Of a stretch of DNA of 64,000 nt, positions 1-9,653 are shown in pieces. Source of the DNA: Ophioderma brevispina (lineage: Eukaryota > Echinodermata > Ophiuroidea > Amphilepidida > Ophiodermatidae); assembly GCA_023653785.1 (NCBI GenBank), contig JAMKCH010012546.1, forward strand, positions 1 through 64,000, read 5' to 3'. The translations under genes and the position numbers were made by a program. Numbering within the stretch: the stretch's first letter is position 1; every line of letters begins with the position of its first letter. The notes under the pieces are model-generated. The model saw nothing but the letters and a program-made list of their open reading frames with translations, did not search any database and was not told where the DNA came from.

Positions 1-153
1 TAGCGAATTGGGGACTAGTTTCGCCCTGCTGACTACAACTTCAGAAGGTTCCGATTTGTCAACAGACTCAGAACCGGCATTGGCCGTACAAAGCACTTCC
101 TTCACGAGATCGGTGTGGAACTTTCACCGAACTGCCACATCATAGATGCCTGA
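1..153 (+). pseudogene. Non-LTR retrotransposon (LINE) C-terminal fragment
   Basis: From about position 55 the plus strand reads a short peptide with the pattern N-R-L-R-T-G-x-G-R ... H-x-x-G-V-x-x-S-P-N-C, ending in a TGA at 151-153. This resembles the tail found after the reverse transcriptase of Jockey/I-type LINEs, where an RLRTG motif precedes a cysteine-rich knuckle. The next expected cysteines are missing and in-frame stops lie upstream (TAG at 1-3 and 16-18), so this is a broken remnant cut by the window edge. The family call rests on a short motif. Confidence 0.5.
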
Positions 154-1270
154 ACAACCTATTATTGTAATTGTTATAAACGTTTAATATCATGGGTTTT
201 TCGTTTGTAGAGAATATGCTGTATCTGTTGAAGTATTCGCACAATCATAAGACTAAATTGAATGTGTGTGTGTGTTGGTGTGTGTGTGTGTGTGGCGGGG
301 GGTGCGTGCGTGTGTGTACTTGTGTGTGTGTGCGCTGTGTGTTTCTATATGTATGTGTGTATGAGCGAGAGTGTTTGCGCGAGAAATCACAAAATGTCAT
401 TGTCGTATTAAGAAAGGCTGCGAATTCTATTTGATGATATTGATGAAACATTGTGATAGCTGGAACAGTAATTACTCTGTCTGCACAGCAATATTCAATA
501 GCACACAAATTGTAGTTAGAATTCAACAAAAGACCGTTTGGCGGCAATTCCTTTTTTTATACTTTTTGCTCCCGTTGCATTCACGTAATGATCATGTGTT
601 GTCAATATTTATTTAACAGTAGTCAATGCAAGACTTTAAATCAAATATTTAAATAGAAGTGAAGCAATACAGACCTATAAAATATAATTTGACAATCTCT
701 TTACTAATGACAATTTACATTAGAAAGCAACTCTACATTCAACTTCAGTTGATTCTTTTTTTATTTATATCATTTCAATTTGAGAACCAAATACACCTAG
801 AATGTTTTCCAGACTTTTTCAACTCATCGCTTTGTACTCATTTTATCACCTTTATTCAGTACATGCCTACACTTTTGAAGATATTGATTCGTGCCGCGAT
901 GCGTCATTATGGTGATTGTGGCCGGAATTCAGCCAATTTTTTAGGTTATTTGTTTTTTATAATTTACTTGTCTTATGTGCTCGAAAGTTTTTTTTCTAAC
1001 TATCCAAAAAGATTTTGTTTTCACTCCACACTAGGGTCCATAGATGGAACCTGAATCTGGTGATACAATGTCTTTTCTTCAGATGTTATTTTTTCCCGAA
1101 TTTCTGGGGTAATCTTTACATTGATTTAGTTTCAAAACCAATTTTCCGTTTCTGGTACTTGGTACTTAATTGGTATTCTTTATTATATGCGCAATTATTG
1201 CACAATAATCTTAGTCCTACTTTATGTGGAAAAGAGGAATTGTACAAACTTGATAACAACATCGTATATC
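154..1270. other. AT-rich intergenic DNA
   Basis: No gene is recognised here. ORFs at 659-1054 and 1015-1368 are AT-rich, overlap in different frames, and have the Phe/Leu/Ile/Tyr-rich composition expected of chance. The only clear structure is the GT microsatellite listed separately. Confidence 0.6.
262..360. repeat. (GT)n microsatellite, interrupted
   Basis: Runs of TG/GT dinucleotides interrupted by GGCGGGGGG and GCGTGCG. It yields Cys/Val-rich or His/Thr-rich translations that are not genes. Confidence 0.9.
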
Positions 1271-2321
1271 TCTGGATTGGTTTTTTGAGAATTGGGTCTC
1301 ACCACTTAGCCCATACGGTACATTTATTCATTTGTTCAAATATAATAGCACCTCTTTATCTTACCTGACGGAGGACTGTTTGGTTTGACTGAGCTTTCTG
1401 TCAAAAGGGAGGAGCAGTATGAAGAAATTAAACATGTTAAAAGCATTACAAAATACTTTTCTAAAGAAGCGAAACGAATGACATTCTCTATTTTAGTCAA
1501 TATTATTCGTGTCAATTCATGCATATTGCCGAGGGTATGGTTTCATTTGGAAAGGAATGTGTTGATACCGAAATTTAAAAAAAAGACGTAGAGGAGTCCC
1601 GGGAGTGGATTAAATACATTATTAAGTGTAGATGTTATTTGCAGATAAAGGCTCAAAATTGTTCTAATTAATTTAAAATAAATATGTATTTCAAGGTCTG
1701 CTTTGAGTTAATTAGTAAATGTGTAAATGTAATGATCATGGGTGTCATGACTATAGGGGTGCACTAATTTCATGAATTTGCTAGATTTTTAAGTGGACTT
1801 ATGTTTTTGCCTATACGGCACTTTTTTGGTGCTTTTATCACTGAATCCCTACAATTCATTTCCCTTAAAGGTGTAACGAGAGATTTGGGGGTACCCATAT
1901 ATTGTGTGATATGTAGTGATTGCATATAGATAAGGCCCCCCAATAGATTTCTTACCTTGGCTTTGGTTATAGAAATGCCTTGAAAGTAAAAACAAAAGGC
2001 AGTTTGCATTTGCTTAATTTTAACCCTCGTCTACCGTCACCCCCCCCCTTTTTTTTTTGGTGCCAAATTATTTAATGTAATTGTCAATTTGCATGTTCCA
2101 CTCCTTTTCATCCAAAAACAAACATCCACCGGGGTACAGGTAAGACACAGGGTGATCCCAAAGTGATGGATGGGGGGCACCCACCCCCCTCCTTCGGGAG
2201 AGAAGTACAAACATGCCTAGAACAACACAGGAATATCACAGACACTTGATCTTGGTACCAATAGATAGCTATGGTCCTCTTCTTTCCATTGATACCAAAA
2301 TGAGTACCAACATGCCCAGCA

Positions 2322-2340
2322 TTACGTCACAATGACGTCA
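2322..2340. promoter_or_regulatory. Paired CRE/ATF-like sites, left arm of MITE
   Basis: TTACGTCA (2322-2329) and TGACGTCA (2333-2340) are spaced 11 bp start to start, about one helical turn. TGACGTCA is the palindromic cAMP-response element bound by CREB/ATF proteins. The match is sequence only; function is inferred. Confidence 0.4.
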
Positions 2341-2583
2341 TAAAGTTCGCATGTCAGCAAAATTGTCAATTTCCATAGACACACATAGGGGAAAATTCAA
2401 TTTTTCGCCAAAAAAGTTAGGAATATCTGATTTTCATGCGGTTTTTGGTTCTATTTGATGGGAAATGACTAGTTATATACAATGAGAGCATTTTAGCACT
2501 ATAATAAGGTGTTTGAGTCACTAAAATTGCGAAATATACATTTTCCACCCTATATTCAGTATTTTCGAACTTTCCTCAACATA

Positions 2584-2602
2584 TGACGTCATAGTGACGT
2601 CA
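2584..2602. promoter_or_regulatory. Paired CRE/ATF-like sites, right arm of MITE
   Basis: Two perfect TGACGTCA sites at 2584-2591 and 2595-2602, again 11 bp apart. The same pair survives in the diverged copy at 35956-35974 and in the duplicate at 4330-4348. Confidence 0.4.
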
Positions 2603-3610
2603 TAATGGGGATGTTGGTACTTATTTAGGTACCAATGGAAAGAAGAAACTCTAAGCTATCCTTTGGTACCAAATTTACAGGAATCGGACACCCCCCCCCA
2701 CCCCCTTCGGGAATTTTGTTTCAAAAAAATTGCTCAGGTAGACGAGGGTTAATATAAACCATAGGCTGAATTAGTATTTGCTACTATAGGAAATTAAAAA
2801 TTTCACAATTTTTGCACCAAAGAAATATGTTTCAGTTTAATCCTTTCACATGGCGACATTTTTTATAGACAGATCTACATTAGTGCAAAAACCAGAATTT
2901 TCACATTTTAAGGGACACATGTTATGTGAAATCTCTCGTTGCACCTTTAAGAGGCTGCGATGATCAATAAGTCGCGCTTTCTTATTTATACGCATACATG
3001 TCATACAACGTATGTTTCTGGATTGGTTTTTTGAGAATTGGGTCTCACCACTTAGCCCATACGGTACATTTATTCATTTGTTCAAATATAATAGCACCTC
3101 TTTATCTTACCTGACGGAGGACTGTTTGGTTTGACTGAGCTTTCTGTCAAAAGGGAGGAGCAGTATGAAGAAATTAAACATGTTAAAAGCATTACAAAAT
3201 ACTTTTCTAAAGAAGCGAAACGAATGACATTCTCTATTTTAGTCAATATTATTCGTGTCAATTCATGCATATTGCCGAGGGTATGGTTTCATTTGGAAAG
3301 GAATGTGTTGATACCGAAATTTAAAAAAAAGACGTAGAGGAGTCCCGGGAGTGGATTAAATACATTATTAAGTGTAGATGTTATTTGCAGATAAAGGCTC
3401 AAAATTGTTCTAATTAATTTAAAATAAATATGTATTTCAAGGTCTGCTTTGAGTTAATTAGTAAATGTGTAAATGTAATGATCATGGGTGTCATGACTAT
3501 AGGGGTGCACTAATTTCATGAATTTGCTAGATTTTTAAGTGGACTTATGTTTTTGCCTATACGGCACTTTTTTGGTGCTTTTATCACTGAATCCCTACAA
3601 TTCATTTCCC

Positions 3611-4696
3611 TTAAAGGTGTAACGAGAGATTTGGGGGTACCCATATATTGTGTGATATGTAGTGATTGCATATAGATAAGGCCCCCCAATAGATTTCTTA
3701 CCTTGGCTTTGGTTATAGAAATGCCTTGAAAGTAAAAACAAAAGGCAGTTTGCATTTGCTTAATTTTAACCCTCGTCTACCGTCACCCCCCCCCTTTTTT
3801 TTTTGGTGCCAAATTATTTAATGTAATTGTCAATTTGCATGTTCCACTCCTTTTCATCCAAAAACAAACATCCACCGGGGTACAGGTAAGACACAGGGTG
3901 ATCCCAAAGTGATGGATGGGGGGCACCCACCCCCCTCCTTCGGGAGAGAAGTACAAACATGCCTAGAACAACACAGGAATATCACAGACACTTGATCTTG
4001 GTACCAATAGATAGCTATGGTCCTCTTCTTTCCATTGATACCAAAATGAGTACCAACATGCCCAGCATTACGTCACAATGACGTCATAAAGTTCGCATGT
4101 CAGCAAAATTGTCAATTTCCATAGACACACATAGGGGAAAATTCAATTTTTCGCCAAAAAAGTTAGGAATATCTGATTTTCATGCGGTTTTTGGTTCTAT
4201 TTGATGGGAAATGACTAGTTATATACAATGAGAGCATTTTAGCACTATAATAAGGTGTTTGAGTCACTAAAATTGCGAAATATACATTTTCCACCCTATA
4301 TTCAGTATTTTCGAACTTTCCTCAACATATGACGTCATAGTGACGTCATAATGGGGATGTTGGTACTTATTTAGGTACCAATGGAAAGAAGAAACTCTAA
4401 GCTATCCTTTGGTACCAAATTTACAGGAATCGGACACCCCCCCCCACCCCCTTCGGGAATTTTGTTTCAAAAAAATTGCTCAGGTAGACGAGGGTTAATA
4501 TAAACCATAGGCTGAATTAGTATTTGCTACTATAGGAAATTAAAAATTTCACAATTTTTGCACCAAAGAAATATGTTTCAGTTTAATCCTTTCACATGGC
4601 GACATTTTTTATAGACAGATCTACATTAGTGCAAAAACCAGAATTTTCACATTTTAAGGGACACATGTTATGTGAAATCTCTCGTTGCACCTTTAA
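3611..4696. mobile_element. Outer TTAA-flanked MITE, duplicate copy
   Basis: Copy of the 1865-2950 element carried by the second tandem unit; it also contains the inner insertion. Confidence 0.75.
3766..4498. mobile_element. piggyBac-type MITE, duplicate copy
   Basis: Copy of the 2020-2752 element in the second tandem unit, with the same TTAA flanks and CCCTCGTCTACC termini. Confidence 0.8.
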
Positions 4697-4766
4697 GAGG
4701 CTGCGATGATCAATAAGTCGCGCTTTCTTATTTATACGCATACATGTCATACAACGTATGTTTCTG

Positions 4767-5964
4767 ATGTACATAAAAAGAGTTTCTGGTTTGCATAAAA
4801 GAACGCATTTTTTTTTTCATTTTTTGGTGCCGTTCCAAAAATCGGTTTTTGCGCCGCCATTTTGAATCCGTACAATCGATTTTCATTTTTTTTCCTGTTA
4901 TGTGGTCGTGTTGATGTACCCTATCAATGACCACAGTTTTAGTAAAAACTTCCAACGGCAAAGTGGTTTTCAGAGGAAGTGGACCCTCCCCCACCACCAC
5001 CACCACCACCCTAAAGTTATGCACCAACGGGAGTGCAGAAGACCCTATGCACTTAAGTGTTAAAAAATGCATTTTCCCTTTATTATAGAGCACTAATTTT
5101 TTTTTTAATTTGACACCAGTTTTCAACAACATCTGGCTTTGGATAATTTTTGCCCCCCATGATGACTTATCAGGGCTGCAGCCGTCGACTAAAGGTTGGA
5201 AAACGCTGGACATACTACGATTTTGTTCATTCTTGTAATGAGACAATACATTGGTGTACATTTAAATACAATTTGACTTGATTTCAAATTTACCCCATAC
5301 TAATTTTACCCGCTTATTTTACAATTTTCCCCACATTTCCCGGAGGTTGGACGCACTAATTCTGATTCAGCACCCATAGAAAAACATTTTCTAACCTTTT
5401 TTTCTATATGCACAAGATAACAGTTCAAAATCTAATATAAGTATATACGAACTCGGGGATCGCCCTTCTTTACACGAAGATTTTTAAAATCAGGCGAGGT
5501 ACATATTACACATTTCAACAAATTGTTGATATTATTTACTAATATTATTATCAACAAATTGTTGATAATAATATTAATAAATAATTTATTTAATCTTATA
5601 TCGTAGCCCATGAGCAAAATTGCCAGAGACATACAACAAACTATTCAAATAGAAACAAAGGCAACTTAATCATCGCCATGTTGCTACATCCAAACAAACA
5701 CATACAAAAGAGGAACTGAGAGCTTTCATGATTCATTGCCCATATCAAATGAACCATGAGGAGAGTGGTAATCTCCTATGGCTCCAATACAAACCAAATC
5801 CAGAATCATCCTGAGATGACAAAGCGATTTCTAATTTGTTATTGAGAACCCGTACAACGTATAATATTAAACAATATACACTATAAAATAATTATTGTCC
5901 ACATATCGAGTGGTTTCAAAGAAAAACGGAATTATTAACCCTAACAATGAATTAAACCCATCTA
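4767..5964. other. Intergenic DNA with an AT-rich palindrome
   Basis: No gene is seen. The minus-strand ORF at 4728-5261 is long for chance, but it crosses the duplication edge, includes a CCACC repeat read as poly-Val, and resembles no family I know. At about 5517-5590 CAACAAATTGTTGATA occurs twice within AT-rich DNA, and each copy is itself palindromic. Confidence 0.5.
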
Positions 5965-6174
5965 GTCTGACCATGTGCTATTTAAAAATCGCGCAAGTGT
6001 ATAACGTGCTATGCGATACGACCGGCACGTTTACGTCATACATGCCATAGGAAATACACATTATGAAAGCATCATGTGTGAAGGTGTATGACGCTACTGT
6101 GCCGTCCGTATCGCATAACACAAATACACATCCCATATACACTAGCGCGAATTTCAAATAGCGCGTGGTCAGAC
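5965..6174. mobile_element. 210-bp foldback MITE
   Basis: GTCTGACCATGTGCTATTT at the left pairs with AAATAGCGCGTGGTCAGAC at the right. Further paired blocks run inward (GTGTATA, TATGCGATACG with CGTATCGCATA, CGTCATACA with TGTATGACG). Almost the whole element can form one hairpin. There is no ORF and no clear target duplication. Confidence 0.75.
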
Positions 6175-6689
6175 AAAATCTTTTTAATTCGTTTTATGGT
6201 CAGTATATTTCCATTTTCCCATGAAACCACTCCATATGTGTTCAATAATTGTTTTTATAGCGTATATTGTGTAAGTTATTCTTGATACAGGTTCGCCTTT
6301 AAATTTCACTTTCGGCTTATTTGATGTATTCACTGGGTTCACGTCCTCTTTTAGTAAATTTCATCATATAGGCCTATACAGGATCTTATATAGACTGGAT
6401 AACCGGCCCTTTCTTGTGCAGTGTACCATGTAGGGGCTGACGTATTGGCTTTTGTGCGCATATTACATTTACACTATCGTGGGGACGTTTTGTTGTAGGC
6501 TTGGGGTGGTTTGTGTGCTTTTAGGTGCAGTGATTATGTGAGCATACTAATAGATGATTTGGAACCGAGCCGCTACGTATCATGGGTAAGGCACATTTTA
6601 CCTGTGGCCAAGAATATTGCCTAGGACATAAACTTTCAGCCCGGTGTAAAGAAACTGAGTGTCCCCCATGAGAGAGTGTCCTAGCTAGC
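6175..6689. other. Intergenic DNA, nothing recognised
   Basis: Unique-looking sequence between a foldback MITE and a direct repeat. No coding or RNA gene was identified. Confidence 0.5.
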
Positions 6690-6883
6690 TACCATAGCAA
6701 CATGTATGGAATAAACCGTGACCTTGTAGACGAGGCCATTGGGTACAGTGCTGAAATAAATGATACACTTGTCACTCAATGGAGAACACAATAGACAGAT
6801 GGGTAGTAGGACACTCAGTCACACGGACACTGTATTAGATGACACCTGCCCCAACAATACGTTGCTGATCGTCCTGAGTTAGC
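6690..6883. repeat. 194-bp direct repeat, left copy
   Basis: Begins TACCATAGCAACATG and ends CCTGAGTTAGC. The same 194 bp recurs at 6999-7192 with about three mismatches. The two copies flank a short A-rich element. Confidence 0.85.
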
Positions 6884-6998
6884 AAAAAAAAAAAAAAAAA
6901 AAATTTTTTGTTTTTTATTTTTATTGTTTTCTAAAACAGATTTTTCCGTAAATTTACGGAAAATCTGTTTTCTTAATTTACGGAAATTTTTAACAGTG
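6884..6998. mobile_element. Short TTACGG-type element with poly(A) edge
   Basis: Starts with about 19 A residues, then T-rich DNA and a CCGTAAATTTACGG palindrome, and ends TTTACGGAAATTTTTAACAG plus TG. A related element lies at 17660-17952, with nearly the same last 80 bp. There is no coding capacity. It sits exactly between the two 194-bp direct repeats. Confidence 0.6.
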
Positions 6999-7192
6999 TA
7001 CCATAGCAACATGTATGGAATAAACCGTAACTTTGTAGACGAGGCCATTGGGTACAGTGCTGAAACAAATGATACACTTGTCACTCAATGGAGAACACAA
7101 TAGACAGATGGGTAGTAGGACACTCAGTCACACGGACACTGTATTAGATGACACCTGCCCCAACAATACGTTGCTGATCGTCCTGAGTTAGC
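6999..7192. repeat. 194-bp direct repeat, right copy
   Basis: Second copy of 6690-6883. After TTAGC it continues into unique sequence (GAGTGGAAT), whereas the left copy runs into poly(A). Confidence 0.85.
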
Positions 7193-7425
7193 GAGTGGAA
7201 TAGAACAGAACACGCCCTTTCCCATGTTCCATACTACTTACTGACCAGTGCAGATACAAAAACATAAATGACCATATGGACTTAGCAGGTGAATGTATTG
7301 TTGTACTGGAATGTAAATATCTTCCCAAACACATGGCCATCCATTGCAAAGGTTCTATTGTTGGTATGAATTCAATTAAATAATCCCATCAAAATAGGCT
7401 CTGAGCTGTGGTCCTTTTTCTCGTA

Positions 7426-7568
7426 CACAGAGAAAACGCTGTTTAAAAAGTTTAAACAGTTGTTCAAAAGTTTAAACAAGTTGTTTACCCGGTGAACTGA
7501 ACAACACTGTTCACTTGTTTAAACTTTTAAACAACTGTTTAAACTATTTAAACAGCGTTTTCTCTGTG
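7426..7568. mobile_element. 143-bp Tc1/mariner-type hairpin MITE
   Basis: TA at 7424-7425 and 7569-7570 flanks a body starting CACAGAGAAAACGCTGTTTA and ending with its reverse complement. The interior is built of GTTTAAAC-like blocks and can pair along nearly its whole length. TA target duplications point to the Tc1/mariner superfamily. Confidence 0.8.
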
Positions 7569-7570
7569 TA

Positions 7571-8635
7571 TGTTAAAACCAAAACCACTATTAGAAAACT
7601 TGTAATATAGGCCGCCATTTGCAAATCCAATATTTGAAAGTTAAAGGACAAAATTAATTGTCATCTGAAAATTATATACAAGTGAATGTATTTATAGTCC
7701 ATTACTTTTAGGTACCCAGTCATGTCGATTAATTATCTGTATCTGGTTGTGTCGGTAGGGTAGACTATAATCTATATTTCACCAACTTCACCGAACACAG
7801 TTGTGGCACGCGCTGACAAGACATGGATGAGAGTGGGTGAAGGCTAGTTGTGCAAGTGTTGCATGCTTTAAGCTGACTAATGACGGCACTGAGGTACACT
7901 ATTCAGGGGGTTTGTTCCAATCAGAGATTGTTGAAGGCGTATCTGTGGACATTTAGTCTGACGTGATGTCTTTGGTACTTGAAGCATTGACTTCCCCTTC
8001 TTCTTCTTTGATCATCTTCAGAGTGAATAACCAGTCCATGAGTAATTTCATACATCATAAAAGAGCCTATCTTTTTTCTTCCTCTATTTAAGTGTTTTAC
8101 ATAGTCCATGAGCTGCCATCATCATATTTTTGGTTCTTTGCACCGAATTGGTAATTAATTTCCCCATATATCACCTTGAAGGGGATGTCCCCCTGACTAT
8201 GAGGTACCAAAGTTACCAAAGTATGGGACAACAAGGTCAAGCCCCATTGAATGCAATAGACGCTGAGCTTCTGTGCCCCTTACATCGGTAACTAAGCTTT
8301 TAAGACAGTCAAATTTTAATCCTATGAACTCCATCAATAATTTTCAAACTTTCAAATTTGAACCCTGTACAACTGAAATTGACCCTTTTTATTGATTTTT
8401 GCTGTTTTAGGCTATAATTCTGAAACTTTAGGTTGTAAATAAGTTGGTATACTTTTCAACATGATTGGATCAATTTAAAAATTTGACCCCTCTACAAACT
8501 TTGTCTTGGCCCCTCTTGTTAAGGCACCATTTGCAGCACTTAAGAATCACGAATCAGGGGCCCCTGTCAGGCTATCAACATATTTAAACACTCAAATCGT
8601 TTGTACTTGAGATGTATTACAAATGTCACCTAGCT
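7571..8635. other. Intergenic DNA with diverged repeat
   Basis: No gene is seen. About 8330-8560 loosely resembles 52780-53010: both read a 'CCCTGTACAA..TGAA..TTGACC' stretch and TTTCAACATGATTGG. It is probably an old dispersed repeat. Confidence 0.4.
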
Positions 8636-9588
8636 CCCGGGTTAGTATTTGACAAGAGTCTTTCGTGTGCTACCTTGTCAAATGCCTTTGAAAAGTCAAG
8701 AATAGCTAGATGAGTAGTAAGGCCCTTCTAAGTTTGAAGTGAAATCGTGAGCAGTCTGCAAGAGCTGTGTAACTGTCAAACGTTTGGCTCTATATCGTTT
8801 TGATTATCATAGAAACATGCAGTTTTTCAAGGTGTATTATGTTTGAATGAATTAATGTGCTCTAAAAACTTACATACAATATATGTCAGAGACACAGTGC
8901 GGTAGTTTTCTGGTTTACTCTTGTCCCGTATTTGAACAGACCAATTACGTTAGCTATTGACTATGCCACATCCCTTCAAAGAGGTATGCTAGCATTGGTG
9001 CTAGTTCTTGAGCAGCAATCTTCGAGAACCATGACGGTATTTGATCCGGCCCAGAACTAAAAAACAAAAAACACCTGCAGAACTAATTACCAAATGCGGC
9101 ATATCCGCATAATCTAGGGAATCCAATGATGGAATTTCACTGTCTGTGTTTTCCCGTGTAAAGACGCTTGGTCATTCAAACCCTCTGGTTCCCGTTGGCA
9201 TTACTGATAATGACGATGTTATTGACAACCCCAACTTCCTCACTTTTGGCCTTTTTCACAAACGACTAGAAAGCTTTGGGTTGTCCTTGATGTTAGCTTC
9301 CAGTTGGTCTGATATATGTATACTCTCTTTTTGTCTTCTGAAGACTCTTGCTGGTAGTTTTTTTAATCACCTTAAATCTTTCCCAGACTTTAGCCATTCC
9401 AGATGATTTTGCTTTGTTATACAACCGTTGTTTGTTATGAAGTAATCCCCTATGTTTCCTTTTAAACTATGGAAAGTCGTGTCTGGGCAGAGCTCAACTT
9501 GTCTATGATGGATTTCATTTCTTTTTGGAGAAATTCCCATTTTTCTTACAGGTTTATTTTTCATTTCACTGAAGTTGAGACACATCAT
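8636..9588 (-). pseudogene. LINE reverse transcriptase relic
   Basis: Read on the minus strand, several frames together show the order typical of Jockey/CR1-like RTs. First comes a linker region (K-T-T-x-x-x ... about 9390-9270), then G-P-D-Q-I-P-S-W-F near 9045, A-x-E-L-A-P-M-L, R-K-L-P-H-C-V-S near 8910, and finally L-F-K-G-x-x-x-G-S-x-R near 8680, the region of the 'DFSKAFDKV' palm motif. Frameshifts and stops occur throughout, so it is dead. The 3' part of the RT is missing beyond about 8636. It lies just downstream of the GPCR, and the two have no functional link. Confidence 0.65.
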
Positions 9589-9653
9589 GTTTAATTAGGC
9601 CTCTTTAGCAGTGGTGCAAATGGTTCAGGAAAGCTAGTTTTCTGACCCATTTC

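Larger units (their letters stand above)
2020..2752. mobile_element. piggyBac-type MITE with TTAA target duplication
   Basis: TTAA at 2020-2023 and 2749-2752 flanks a 725-bp body. The body starts CCCTCGTCTACC and ends GGTAGACGAGGG, a perfect 12-bp terminal inverted repeat. TTAA targets and CCC-type termini are typical of the piggyBac superfamily. The arms are inverted copies of each other well beyond the tips: GGTACCAATAGATAGCTATG on the left pairs with the reverse complement of a similar stretch near 2630. Each arm also holds a C- or G-run and paired TGACGTCA-like sites. There is no ORF, so it is non-autonomous. Confidence 0.8.
1865..2950. mobile_element. Outer TTAA-flanked MITE interrupted by a second element
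   Basis: It begins TTAAAGGTGTAACGAGAG and ends with the reverse complement form CTCTCGTTGCACCTTTAA, so the termini form an inverted repeat of about 22 bp with one mismatch. TTAA at both edges may be the target site or part of the terminus; this cannot be told apart here. There is no coding capacity. It is split at 2020-2752 by a piggyBac-type MITE. A diverged relative without that insertion lies at about 10873-11210. An identical copy lies at 3611-4696 in the tandem duplication. Confidence 0.75.
1271..3016. repeat. 1746-bp tandem duplication, copy A
   Basis: This block is followed head to tail by copy B (3017-4762). Every part I compared is identical at an offset of exactly 1746 bases, including homopolymer lengths and all chance ORFs. 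The left edge, the junction and the right edge all carry TCTG, so the break has 4-bp microhomology. Such perfect identity means either a very recent duplication or an assembly duplication. Confidence 0.9.
3017..4762. repeat. 1746-bp tandem duplication, copy B
   Basis: Second copy of the 1271-3016 block, with the same nested TTAA elements. After TCTG at 4763-4766 the sequence leaves the repeat and becomes unique. Confidence 0.9.

Noticed and set aside
659..1368. Overlapping 131- and 117-codon frames
   Set aside because: AT-driven composition, overlap in different frames and no recognisable domain.
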